This document shows, piece after piece, positions 53,635 through 62,811 of a DNA stretch of 64,000 nt. The notes beneath the pieces are model-generated. The model was not told the DNA's origin and ran no database searches. It saw only the letters and a list, made by a program, of their open reading frames with translations. Position numbers and translations under genes: made by a program. The first letter of the stretch is position 1. Each line of letters begins with the position of its first letter. The stretch is from G965267335 sp965267335 (lineage in GTDB: Bacteria > Bacteroidota > Bacteroidia > Cytophagales > JAAEPT01), in assembly GCA_965267335.1 (NCBI GenBank), contig OZ253953.1, positions 2,666,001 to 2,730,000 on the forward strand, given 5' to 3'.

Positions 53635-54968
53635 ATTATCAGTTGCTCATAGGAGCTATAAGTGGTGTTGTCAGCCTCTTAGTTTTGATTCTTTATTTAA
53701 GGATTCCGGCTTTCATTTCTTTATTGATATCCAGTATTTTAACCGGGTTGATTTGTGGCCTTGATTCCGGACAAATCATTGATACCGTACAGGAAGGAAT
53801 GGGCTCTACACTGGGGTTTGTTGCGACTGTAGTGGGGCTGGGGGCGATGTTTGGCGCTATTCTTGAGAAAACGGGTGGCTCACAGGCTATTGCTGGCTAT
53901 TTACTGAAGTTGTTCGGTGAAAAACGGGCCTCACTAGCCATGGTGATTACAGGATTCATTATTGCCATTCCAGTGTTTTTCGATGTTGCCTTTATCATTC
54001 TGGTGCCCATGCTTTATGCTTTGCAGCAGAAGACCAAGAAGTCACTGTTATTATACGCCATTCCTTTGCTAGCCGGATTGGCAATAACACATGCGTTTAT
54101 ACCTCCTACACCAGGCCCTGTGGCGGTAGCGCAAGTACTCAATGTGGATTTGGGCAAGGTAATCCTGATAGGAGCACTGGTGGGTATTCCAACTATGTTG
54201 ATTAGTGGGTTGTTTTTTGGAAAGTATATCGGCAATAAAATATATGTACAGTCTCCTGTACTAGATAAGTCACCTAAAGAATACAGAAGCTTTCCATCAG
54301 TAGGGGTGGTTGTTTCAATTATTACAATTCCTATTCTATTGATCGTGTTAAACACATTGGTGAGCTCGAAAATGATCTCCATCGGAAATGAAAGCATTAC
54401 GAATGTCATTAAGTTGTTCGGGCATCCGTTTACAGCTCTGATCTTGGCAAATCTCATCGCATGGTATGTTTTGGGGATATTGAGAGGGTTTAGCTCAAAA
54501 GAACTAATGGGTGTAACGACCAAATCCTTTGCTCCGGCTGGCACCATAATTCTGCTTACAGGTGCAGGAGGGGTGTTCAAGCAAGTTTTGGTCAACACGG
54601 GCACAGGTGAAATGCTCGCAAATACCCTCAACAGCTCTGGATTGCCGATCATTGTTTTTGCCTTTCTGGCTGCCGTGTTGATTCGGGTATTGCAGGGATC
54701 AGCTACCGTAGCGATGATTACGGCTGCAGGCCTCATTTCGCCATTGTTGGGTGGTGAAACGTTGTCTGAATGGCAAACAGCCTGTATTGTAATTGCTATT
54801 GCCTCCGGGGCTTCTATCATGTCTCATGTCAATGACAGTGGTTTTTGGCTGGTCAAGGAGTATTTAGGATTGACTGAAAAGCAGACATTTCGATCATGGA
54901 CGACTATGACGATTCTTTTAGCGGTCACGGGCTTTATTTGCTCCAGTTTAGTATACTTATTTTGCTGA
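53631..54968 (+). CDS. Gluconate:H+ symporter, GntP family
   Basis: 445 residues from ATG 53631 (the four-base overlap with the upstream stop supports this start). It has at least 11 hydrophobic segments and the GntP-family motifs IAIPVFFDVAFIILVPM and HAFIPPTPGPVAVAQVLN. Members carry gluconate or related sugar acids with protons across the inner membrane. The operon with gluconokinase and 6-phosphogluconate dehydrogenase gives strong support to gluconate as the substrate. Confidence 0.93.
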   Translation: MNYQLLIGAISGVVSLLVLILYLRIPAFISLLISSILTGLICGLDSGQIIDTVQEGMGSTLGFVATVVGLGAMFGAILEKTGGSQAIAGYLLKLFGEKRASLAMVITGFIIAIPVFFDVAFIILVPMLYALQQKTKKSLLLYAIPLLAGLAITHAFIPPTPGPVAVAQVLNVDLGKVILIGALVGIPTMLISGLFFGKYIGNKIYVQSPVLDKSPKEYRSFPSVGVVVSIITIPILLIVLNTLVSSKMISIGNESITNVIKLFGHPFTALILANLIAWYVLGILRGFSSKELMGVTTKSFAPAGTIILLTGAGGVFKQVLVNTGTGEMLANTLNSSGLPIIVFAFLAAVLIRVLQGSATVAMITAAGLISPLLGGETLSEWQTACIVIAIASGASIMSHVNDSGFWLVKEYLGLTEKQTFRSWTTMTILLAVTGFICSSLVYLFC

Positions 54969-55063
54969 TCATGTGGCCTTTAGTTTGACTTTGTTGTCTC
55001 AACTTTGAGCAAATTTTAGTAAATTAGAACTCTCTATTACTTAACCTTAACCACAGTCGTATA

Positions 55064-58000
55064 TTGTTAGCCAAATTGCGAAACAGCGTATTTTTCGTTT
55101 ACCTGTTCTTTTGTTCTCCATTGTTTGGTCAATTAGTGATCAATGAAGTAGGAACCAAGAATGACAACCTTGTCAGTGCTTCTGATGGGGAATATTATGA
55201 TTGGATTGAACTCTACAATAGCGGTACAGATACGATTCAACTCAATGGTTTCCACCTGAGTGATGATCCTACAGCTCCTGATAAGTGGACTTTCGGGGAT
55301 TACATTATGTATCCTGACCAGCATTTGCTAGTCTTCGCTTCTGATAATGATATTGCTTCCATTCCAGTAACGCCAGACACTTCACATGATATGAACAACC
55401 AGGGCTATGCCTATTCTGATGCTACAGCCAGTCCTCCGGGTAATAGTTCGGTTATTCCCACAGAGTTTTCAGGGACGGTATTTGGTACTGATGGTGGGGA
55501 ACCGGTGATCGCGGGTAAGATCAATTATGCGACACCTGGCGGCTTAGGATATAGTTATGCAGGCATATTTATGTTATATGATACATGGAATCAGTATGTT
55601 GATCGGTCCGCGTACAATGCTCTAAAAGTCGTTGCCAGAATTGATTCAGGGCGATCGGTTGGTTTGCAGTTCTCCAGTGAAGGGGTGAACAACTGGGAAA
55701 ACCATTCCGTGGTATTAACTGGAACAGGAGAATACGAAGATTATATCATTTCCCTCGCAGGAGATATAGCTCCATTAGATATGTCCAGGCTTTATGGAAT
55801 GGAATTTATCGGCATAGCACCTTATGACACCGTGGAAATAAGGGTCACTAAGGCTGATTTCTTTCACACCGGATACTTTTTTGAGACGAATTTCAAGCTC
55901 TCCTCAGAAGGAGAAACAATAGTACTTAGTGACACTTCTGGAGTTGTTCTTGACCAACAAACTGTACTGGCACTAAAGGTAGATGTTTCTTACGGAAGGG
56001 AAACAGATGGAGATAATAACTTTGTTGTATTTCCTGAACCGACACCGGGCTGGACTAATAATGGCGCTACCGGTTTTTCTGGTTATTGTTATGACACTAT
56101 CCAGTTTGATAAACCGGCTGGGTGGTATAACCCAGGTGAGTTATTGACATTGAGTGGAGCAACTGAAATTCGTTTTACTACCGATGGAAGTAAGCCAGGC
56201 GTTAGCAGTGCTTTGTATACAGCACCGTTGTCACTGGATTCTACGATGGTTATTCGTGCAGCTTGTTTCGATGGAGCAGGCGAGCCTTATAGCATTCAAA
56301 CGAACACCTATTTCATTAACGATAGTTCGACACTGGATGTGTTCTCCATTAGTACTCACCCTGATAACTTCTATGACGAGGACATTGGGATTCTAGTATA
56401 TGGACCAGATGCTGATACCGTGAATTACCCATTTTTCGGTTCTAACTTTTGGGAAGATTGGGAGCGCGAAATTCACGTTGAGTACTTTGGGAAGAGTGGA
56501 AACAAAATCCTGCAACAGAATGCTGATGTTGAAATATTCGGTGGTTATTCCCGAGGAGCACCTATGAAAAGTTTTAAACTGAAGGCTAAAGGTAAATATG
56601 GTCCAAGCCACTTTGATCATCAGTTCTTTTCCGATAACCCTGTGACTTCATTTAAGCACCTACTACTTAGAAATTCAGGTGGTGATTTCATGCAATCTCA
56701 CTTTTTAGATGCCAGCAATCATATCGTATTGGGTGATTATGTCGATATCGATAGACAATCCTATTTACCAACTCTGGTTTACCTGAATGGAGAATACTAT
56801 GGCATTCTAAATCTTAGAGAACGAATGAGCCAGCATTATGTAAACGAACATTACGGCTATGATGAGGATGAAATAATATTGTTGGAAGCCTGGGGAGCAC
56901 CGATTATTGGAATAAGTGATTTTGAGGATATAGAAGCAGCAGCAATCGCAGCGGATATGACCGATCAGGTTACCTATGAAGGTTTAATCGCAAACTTTGA
57001 GTTTGATAGTTATCTTGACCATTTTATTACAAACATCTACATGGCAAACTGGGACTGGCCGCAAAACAATACCAAGATGTGGAAGCCTAATACTCCGGGA
57101 AGCAAATACAGATACCTAATGTATGACACTGATCTCACTTTTGGACTTTTCGACTTCATCGAGGCCGATTCCAATACTGTTGAGAGGATAATGGTAGCAC
57201 CGGATGGTAACTCAAGAATATTTGCCGCTTTCCTCGAAAATGAAGGATTCAGAAATTATTTCATTAACCGAAGTGCTGACTTGATGAACACGGTATACAC
57301 ACCGGATTACTTCAAAAGCGTTATTCAAAGCTTACGCGATACCATTGAACCAGAAATGCAGAGATTCATTGACCGTTGGCATTGGAACTCAATGTCCGGC
57401 TGGGAAGAAACCATTGATGAGATGCGTGACTTTGTGGATGTACGCCCGGCCTACCACAGGGATGATATTGTCGAATCATTCAATCTGGTGAAGCCAGTAG
57501 AGGTTACGCTCGATGTGAGTCCGGCTAATGCAGGCGTAATAAAAATCAGCACAATAGTTCCTGATTCCCTGCCATGGTCGGGTTACTATTTTGATGGAGT
57601 TCCTGTACAGATTACTGCTATTGCCAACCCAGGGTATATCTTTGATCATTGGGAAAGTGATGTATTAACCTTAGCTGATGATAATAATGCTGTAATCAAT
57701 CAGAATATTGATATTGACAATGCCTTTACCGCATATTTTACGGGTTCTCCCTCGACTCCCGATATTATTTTTAGCGAAATCAACTATAACGATCAGGACG
57801 ATGGTACCGAAGGGGACTGGGTAGAGCTGTATAACAATGGAAGTACGGCTATTGATCTGTCGGAATGGTCGTTTTCAGATGGGAACAATGCTTACACTAT
57901 TCAGACAGGCACGGTATTGGAAGCAGGGAGTTACCTGGTATTGGCTAAAAACTTAAATTTCTTTCAAACAAAATACCCTGGCATAACCAATCTGCAAGGT

Positions 58001-58498
58001 GGTTATGACTTCAAACTGAATAATGGGGGAGAGACGTTATCTCTCCTGGATCGTGATGATATGATCATGACAACAGTTACCTATGATGAATTAGCTCCGT
58101 GGCCAGTATTGGCTAATGGCAGTGGCTGGACAATGGAATTGGTCGATTACAATGGTGATCAGGGACAGGCATCTAATTGGACGGTTGGTTGTAAAGGTGG
58201 CTCTCCAGGTATGGCTTATGACCCGGAATGTCCGGTGTTGAGTGCCGAAGAAGAACTTGATCACGAGATTGCCGTTTATCCGAATCCAAGCAAGGGGATG
58301 GTCAATGTGGCGATTAACAGTGACTTATCAGGATTTGATCGCATAGATATACTATCTATCCAAGGGCAAGTAGTTGCTTCAAGTGAAGTTAATGCCCAGT
58401 TGAATAGCCTCAATCTATCACAACTGGCTGGTGGTATTTACATTGTCCAGATCATTTCTGAACACGGAATGGTCAGGAAAAAAATAGTTCTAGAATAG
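55064..58498 (+). CDS. CotH-kinase domain protein with lamin-tail domains, T9SS-exported
   Basis: 1144 residues. The only start that gives a signal peptide is TTG 55064 (MLAKLRNSVFFVYLFF...FGQ). Order: lamin-tail domain (LVINEVGTKND, about 24-140); a beta-sandwich insert; end of the lamin tail; chitobiase C-terminal-like domain (FTTDGSKPG, about 345-410); CotH kinase-like domain (about 420-770, with YLNGEYYGILNLRER and YLMYDTDLTFGLF); InlB-type repeat-like beta domain (IANPGYIFDHWESD); second lamin-tail domain (about 900-1030); T9SS type A sorting (VYPNPSKGMVNV). CotH proteins are atypical kinases that phosphorylate secreted proteins, known in spores. The key Asp of the D-x-D pair is visible in DTDLTFG. 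It would act outside the cell; substrate unknown. Confidence 0.85.
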   Translation: MLAKLRNSVFFVYLFFCSPLFGQLVINEVGTKNDNLVSASDGEYYDWIELYNSGTDTIQLNGFHLSDDPTAPDKWTFGDYIMYPDQHLLVFASDNDIASIPVTPDTSHDMNNQGYAYSDATASPPGNSSVIPTEFSGTVFGTDGGEPVIAGKINYATPGGLGYSYAGIFMLYDTWNQYVDRSAYNALKVVARIDSGRSVGLQFSSEGVNNWENHSVVLTGTGEYEDYIISLAGDIAPLDMSRLYGMEFIGIAPYDTVEIRVTKADFFHTGYFFETNFKLSSEGETIVLSDTSGVVLDQQTVLALKVDVSYGRETDGDNNFVVFPEPTPGWTNNGATGFSGYCYDTIQFDKPAGWYNPGELLTLSGATEIRFTTDGSKPGVSSALYTAPLSLDSTMVIRAACFDGAGEPYSIQTNTYFINDSSTLDVFSISTHPDNFYDEDIGILVYGPDADTVNYPFFGSNFWEDWEREIHVEYFGKSGNKILQQNADVEIFGGYSRGAPMKSFKLKAKGKYGPSHFDHQFFSDNPVTSFKHLLLRNSGGDFMQSHFLDASNHIVLGDYVDIDRQSYLPTLVYLNGEYYGILNLRERMSQHYVNEHYGYDEDEIILLEAWGAPIIGISDFEDIEAAAIAADMTDQVTYEGLIANFEFDSYLDHFITNIYMANWDWPQNNTKMWKPNTPGSKYRYLMYDTDLTFGLFDFIEADSNTVERIMVAPDGNSRIFAAFLENEGFRNYFINRSADLMNTVYTPDYFKSVIQSLRDTIEPEMQRFIDRWHWNSMSGWEETIDEMRDFVDVRPAYHRDDIVESFNLVKPVEVTLDVSPANAGVIKISTIVPDSLPWSGYYFDGVPVQITAIANPGYIFDHWESDVLTLADDNNAVINQNIDIDNAFTAYFTGSPSTPDIIFSEINYNDQDDGTEGDWVELYNNGSTAIDLSEWSFSDGNNAYTIQTGTVLEAGSYLVLAKNLNFFQTKYPGITNLQGGYDFKLNNGGETLSLLDRDDMIMTTVTYDELAPWPVLANGSGWTMELVDYNGDQGQASNWTVGCKGGSPGMAYDPECPVLSAEEELDHEIAVYPNPSKGMVNVAINSDLSGFDRIDILSIQGQVVASSEVNAQLNSLNLSQLAGGIYIVQIISEHGMVRKKIVLE

Positions 58499-58504
58499 TT
58501 ATTG

Positions 58505-58512
58505 TACCTTTA
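58505..58512 (+). promoter_or_regulatory. Candidate -7 element TACCTTTA
   Basis: TACCTTTA, one base off TAnnTTTG, lies 30 bp before the ATG of the first esterase. A similar TACCTTAA stands before the paralogue at 61592. Confidence 0.4.
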
Positions 58513-58541
58513 AGGCTGATTTATTAAACATCTAATCTAGT

Positions 58542-59405
58542 ATGAAATCATTTTTGTCAACTTCGATATGGGTATTGATTTTTTTATGTTTTAATACAAC
58601 TCAGCTACACGCTCAGGACCCTAATTTTCATATCTATTTATGCTTCGGTCAATCCAATATGGAAGGGCAGGGCATCATCGAGGCACAGGATAAAGAAGTT
58701 GACGATAGGTTTCTTGTCATGCAATCGGTTGGTTGTAATAACCTGTCTCGAGAAAAAGGACGATGGTATAAGGCGGTGCCGCCTACTTGTCAATGCTGGT
58801 CTAAACTATCTCCGGCAGATTACTTTGGTAGAACGATGGTCAAACATTTGCCTGACAGCATTAAGGTTGGAATCATTAATGTTTCTGTTGGTGGCTGTGA
58901 CATCAGGTTATTTGATAAGGATATTTATACCGATTATGATTCTACTTATACAGCCAGTTGGTTTACGAATAAAGTGGCTGCTTATGGAGGAAACCCGTAT
59001 AAGCATTTGATTGATTTGGCAAAGCTAGCTCAAAAGGATGGTGTGGTAAAGGGTATTTTATTACATCAGGGAGAAACTAACACAGGTAATGCTCAGTGGC
59101 CTTCTTTTGTTAAAAAAATTTATAATGACCTGATTTCCGATCTAGGGCTAAGTAATGAGAATGTGCCATTGATAGCGGGAGAAGTATATCAGGGAACAGG
59201 TAATTGCTGCGCTAGCATGAATGGTATCATCAACCAGTTACCCAAGCAATTGGCCAATAGCTATGTAGTAAGCTCCGTTGGATGTGCAGGAATGGATAAC
59301 GCACATTTTGATTCCGAAGGCTATAGAGAGCTCGGCAGACGATATGCTTACAAGATGCTATCTATACTGGGGATTGAAATCCCAACCGACCTAGATACAG
59401 AATAA
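58542..59405 (+). CDS. SASA-domain esterase (CE6/sialate O-acetylesterase-like), first paralogue
   Basis: 287 residues with a signal peptide (cleavage after LHAQ, about 25). The SGNH-type motifs are FGQSNMEGQG (nucleophile Ser38), HQGE (about 176-179) and DNAHF (catalytic His near 254). This matches carbohydrate esterases of the SASA/DUF303 family, which remove acetyl groups from sugars such as xylan or sialic acid. Unlike its paralogue at 61651, it stops right after the catalytic domain and has no T9SS sorting domain, so it may stay in the periplasm. Confidence 0.87.
   Translation: MKSFLSTSIWVLIFLCFNTTQLHAQDPNFHIYLCFGQSNMEGQGIIEAQDKEVDDRFLVMQSVGCNNLSREKGRWYKAVPPTCQCWSKLSPADYFGRTMVKHLPDSIKVGIINVSVGGCDIRLFDKDIYTDYDSTYTASWFTNKVAAYGGNPYKHLIDLAKLAQKDGVVKGILLHQGETNTGNAQWPSFVKKIYNDLISDLGLSNENVPLIAGEVYQGTGNCCASMNGIINQLPKQLANSYVVSSVGCAGMDNAHFDSEGYRELGRRYAYKMLSILGIEIPTDLDTE
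58641..58672 (+). repeat. 32-nt segment identical to 61744-61775
   Basis: The nucleophile region of the first esterase gene is identical over 32 bases to the same region of the second esterase gene, although the genes differ elsewhere. It shows a duplication, or gene conversion. Confidence 0.8.
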
Positions 59406-59435
59406 ATGTAATACCTCGTGCAAATCGGAGGTCTC

Positions 59436-59579
59436 TTAATCCAAATCTTCAATCAGTTTGAGGACCTCATTGGCCTCAGCCATTTTTGCATCGCTTTGAG
59501 CCCTGTTTTTCGTTGATAGCTTGTATGACTCTTCAAGTAATTTCTTATATCGTTTTTCTAACCTTGATTTCTGTGACAT
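59436..59579 (-). CDS. Small Lacal_2735-type protein
   Basis: 47 residues from ATG 59579, chosen because MSQKSRLEKRYKKLLEESYK starts the conserved part; the frame runs 20 codons further. The pattern YKKLLEESYKLSTKNRAQSD and AEANEVLKLIEDL matches my memory of the Lacal_2735 small proteins of Bacteroidetes: a short two-helix protein, function unknown. Cytoplasmic. Confidence 0.7.
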   Translation of the reverse strand: MSQKSRLEKRYKKLLEESYKLSTKNRAQSDAKMAEANEVLKLIEDLD

Positions 59580-59699
59580 AATTCTTGTGTTTTCATAGAA
59601 TAAGGATTGACGTGAGGAAATTGTTTTCCCGGAATACAAATCATACTAATTGCGTTTGAAAGTGTTTCGGTTTAGAAGCTGTTTTTTTTAACGAATAAC

Positions 59700-61322
59700 T
59701 TAGTGAAGAACTTGTATCCAACCGGTAACCGTACAGTCTGATTCCTGTGAGTGAATTTCATAGTAATAGATTCCATCAGAAAGATCATTAACGGGCCATT
59801 GCCCCTGATAGTTGTCATTTTCATAGATTTGGCTTCCCCATCTATTGAATGCTACAAATTTTAACGCGCATGACTCCGTAAGTGGAATAGAAAATTTATC
59901 GTTTATGCCGTCACCATTAGGGGTAATCGTGTTGGGGACGTTTTCAGGATTTAGTTCGTTAAAGGATACTTCCACATTATCGGTGGTTGTTCCGCATTGA
60001 TTTGTGATCTCAACCCAGTAGAGCCCTGGAGAATTTACCAGGAGACTATTGGCCATGCTACCGTCACTCCATAGATAAGTTGATAGAGGAGTAGAAGCAT
60101 CCAGTAAAACGGATTCCGAATGGCAAACTGTGATCAGCTCTTGAAAGACTTCTGTTGGGGGCGCCATAGTTGAAACGATTATTGTATCACTAACTGTACA
60201 GGGACCCTTTGTGACAGTTAATGAATAAGTTCCCTGATCAAACACTTCAATGGTGTCTGCTATAGAACCTGTACTCCATGTGTATGCATCAGCAACAAAT
60301 GAACTTTTCAACACAAATGTATCTCCCTGGCAAATGGTTGTATCATTTGAGAAGCCTATATCCCCCGCAGTTTCGATTTTGACCCTTGCGGTATCGGTAA
60401 TGATGCAGTTGCCCTCTATGGTGTTTATTTGAAATTTGTGGAGTGAATCAAAGGGGTCGATACCTAACGAATCATAGGTAATACTAGCATTGGGGAAGTA
60501 GTAGAACAGAGAATCATCCGGATTGATTTCTATTGTTTGATTGTCATAACTACAGGCCAGTGAATCGAAGTCAAAATCAAAACTTATTGGTTCAACACTT
60601 ATATCATCAATGAAATAATAGGCCGTTTTGTTTGAAGTATCTCCAGTAAAATGAAGCAGATTTGCTGAGCCAGGATCGGAGAAGTTACCAATCGTTAAGT
60701 ATTCTTCACCACCATTGGCAATAAAGCAGCCTGTGACCTTTTTCCATTCACCTGTATTGGTGATGAATCCATCGAGATTTGAAACCTGTGGTATGTATTG
60801 TTTTAATGGCTCAAGAGTAGAATCTGCGATACTGGTTTCAGAGAAGTAAAACCCCAGATCCTCTGTAGCATAGTCTACATCTGCCTGTAGTTTGATGAAT
60901 GCGCTCACATAATAATGCTGTCCGGCAACCAATGAACTTGTAAGCTTTACGGATATATACTCCATCCAGTCAGTACTGGTTGGGTGATTTTGGTAGTCAG
61001 CAGACCCCAAAATCATTCCGACATACCCTTGTCCGTTATGAGCCCCTGGAAATAAGATATTCTGATCGACAAGGTTAAGAAGTTGATAAAAAGGGTCTGA
61101 AATAAGGCAGCTGTCATATCGGAGATCAGGGGTCGTCCAGGTTGGGTTGAACCAGTAACTTGCCGAATCCACTTCTGCATATCCTGCGAATACGGTACAG
61201 CCATCAATCTCCTCAAACCCGGGGTTAGGTACAAGGTTTTGCGAATATGTCAGGTTGACATTGAAACATAGTACAGAACATAACAGTGCCATTAGCACCA
61301 TAGGCTTTTGTAAGGTCTTCAT
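59700..61322 (-). CDS. Gliding-motility CHU_C protein with jelly-roll N-terminus
   Basis: 540 residues with a signal peptide (MKTLQKPMVLMALLCSVLCF, to about 27). Residues about 30-245 form a carbohydrate-binding-like jelly roll (NLVPNPGFEEIDGC start; GEWKKVTGCFIANGGEEYLTIGNF). Two Ig/PKD-like domains follow (about 250-455, TWSTGSIADTIEV), then the CHU_C domain (about 465-540): ITPNGDGIND, FNRWGSQIYEND and LSDGIYYYEI. It is a type B T9SS substrate, probably a surface sugar-binding or matrix protein. It has no PorP gene next to it and so must use another. Confidence 0.88.
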   Translation of the reverse strand: MKTLQKPMVLMALLCSVLCFNVNLTYSQNLVPNPGFEEIDGCTVFAGYAEVDSASYWFNPTWTTPDLRYDSCLISDPFYQLLNLVDQNILFPGAHNGQGYVGMILGSADYQNHPTSTDWMEYISVKLTSSLVAGQHYYVSAFIKLQADVDYATEDLGFYFSETSIADSTLEPLKQYIPQVSNLDGFITNTGEWKKVTGCFIANGGEEYLTIGNFSDPGSANLLHFTGDTSNKTAYYFIDDISVEPISFDFDFDSLACSYDNQTIEINPDDSLFYYFPNASITYDSLGIDPFDSLHKFQINTIEGNCIITDTARVKIETAGDIGFSNDTTICQGDTFVLKSSFVADAYTWSTGSIADTIEVFDQGTYSLTVTKGPCTVSDTIIVSTMAPPTEVFQELITVCHSESVLLDASTPLSTYLWSDGSMANSLLVNSPGLYWVEITNQCGTTTDNVEVSFNELNPENVPNTITPNGDGINDKFSIPLTESCALKFVAFNRWGSQIYENDNYQGQWPVNDLSDGIYYYEIHSQESDCTVTGWIQVLH

Positions 61323-61650
61323 CTTTGGTTTTGTAAGGCGTTAAAAAATACGCTAGAAGCGCTACCATAAAGATAATGAATTTTAGCTATAACGCATTAT
61401 GACTTTAGGTGGGACAGGGAAACGATTTTGGACATCATTTGTGTTCAGAAAGCTTGGTTCGAAAAAAGGCTGTTGTATTTTTTAGGCGCTTTGATAGATA
61501 TCATATTGCCTATAAGGGAGAGTAATCCCGTTTTTTCCGAACCCTTAGTAATGGATAGAAGCTTTGACTTTTGGACCAGAGATATTTGTGCTACCTTAAA
61601 GATGCAACGGATATGTTAATTAAGCTTTTTAAAACCTATAACAAATTGAT
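61323..61650. other. 328-bp divergent intergenic region
   Basis: The region holds the promoters of the CHU_C gene and of the second esterase. A frame at 61428-61619 shows no recognisable protein features. No RNA gene is seen. Confidence 0.5.
61571..61599 (+). promoter_or_regulatory. Candidate Bacteroidetes promoter of the second esterase
   Basis: TTG at 61571-61573 and TACCTTAA at 61592-61599 are 18 bp apart, in the range for the Bacteroidetes -33/-7 promoter. The -7 box differs from TAnnTTTG in two bases. The ATG lies about 50 bp further on. Confidence 0.45.
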
Positions 61651-62781
61651 ATGAAGATATTTACCCCAAAGTGGGCTTTATTACTTTTGTTTATTCAGAC
61701 TGCAGGAATTCATGCCCAGGATTCAACATTCTACATATACCTCTGCTTCGGTCAATCCAATATGGAAGGGCAGGGAACTATTGAAAGCCAGGATCAAACC
61801 GTTGATTCTCGGTTCCAAACTTTTCAGGCACTCACGTGTTCGAACCTGTCAAGGACAAAGGAACAGTGGTACAACGCTACTCCTCCGACATGTAATTGTT
61901 GGTCTGGTCTTTCTCCGGCTGATTATTTTGGCAGGATGATGGTTCAGCAACTGCCTGATAGTATTACTGTCGGAATCATTAATGTTTCTATAGGTGGTTG
62001 CGATATCCGCTTATTTGATAAGGATATTTATGAAGACTATGACTCTACCTATACAGATAGCTGGTTTACAGATAAAGTCGCTGCATACAATTGGAATCCT
62101 TATCAATACCTGATTGATTTGGCTCAGCTGGCACAGCAGGACGGTGTTATAAAAGGAATTTTACTTCATCAAGGGGAAACAAATACTGGTAACAGCCTAT
62201 GGCCTTCGTATGTTAAGAAGATTTACAATGATATGATTACTGATCTATCATTGGACACTGCTGATGTTCCACTGATAGCAGGTGAAGTACTTCAAGGAAG
62301 TGGAAGCTGTTGCTCTTCGATGAATACGATAATAAACAGATTACCGGATTCTGTGGCAACAGCACATGTCGTATCCTCAGAAGGATGTGAGGGTGCTGAT
62401 AACGCTCACTTCACTTCGGAAGGTTATCGAATATTGGGGAGAAGATACGCTTACAAGATGCTCCAGTTGATGGGGGTAGACTTTACCGTGGGGATAGACG
62501 ACCCAAAGATTAAAGCCGGATATAGGTTAGATCAGAATTTTCCTAATCCGGCAACGCATTCGACTACGATTTCATTTGAAATACCACGAGCAACTTTTGT
62601 CTCACTGGAATTGAGAAACTCAATGGGTGTTCTGCTAAAACAGGAAATTAACAAAGAGCTTAATGCCGGGCAGCACAGCATTGATTTGGATATGCATGAC
62701 TTAAAGCCAGGTGTTTATCATTATTCGATCTCTGCCGAAGGCATAACTTTGTCTAAGCGTTTAGTTGTGGGTGTAGAATAG
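61651..62781 (+). CDS. SASA-domain esterase, second paralogue, with T9SS sorting domain
   Basis: 376 residues with a signal peptide (ends IHAQ, about 23). The catalytic part (about 24-285) is closely related to the gene at 58542: FGQSNMEGQG (Ser36), HQGE and DNAHF are all present. Here a linker (GIDDPKIKAGYRLDQNFPNP) leads into a type A sorting domain (about 300-376, ending LKPGVYHYSIS). It should be exported by the T9SS, while the paralogue is not. Likely an acetyl esterase working on polysaccharides outside the cell. The GH2 gene downstream converges with it. Confidence 0.88.
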   Translation: MKIFTPKWALLLLFIQTAGIHAQDSTFYIYLCFGQSNMEGQGTIESQDQTVDSRFQTFQALTCSNLSRTKEQWYNATPPTCNCWSGLSPADYFGRMMVQQLPDSITVGIINVSIGGCDIRLFDKDIYEDYDSTYTDSWFTDKVAAYNWNPYQYLIDLAQLAQQDGVIKGILLHQGETNTGNSLWPSYVKKIYNDMITDLSLDTADVPLIAGEVLQGSGSCCSSMNTIINRLPDSVATAHVVSSEGCEGADNAHFTSEGYRILGRRYAYKMLQLMGVDFTVGIDDPKIKAGYRLDQNFPNPATHSTTISFEIPRATFVSLELRNSMGVLLKQEINKELNAGQHSIDLDMHDLKPGVYHYSISAEGITLSKRLVVGVE

Positions 62782-62811
62782 ATAGCCCGGGTTACTCAGG
62801 AAAGACAAAAT

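Noticed and set aside
54014..54820. 268-codon antisense frame inside the gluconate symporter gene
   Set aside because: It is a shadow of the membrane protein gene on the other strand; the sense frame has clear GntP motifs.
61428..61619. 63-codon frame in the intergenic region before the second esterase
   Set aside because: No recognisable motif. It overlaps the region where the esterase promoter must lie.
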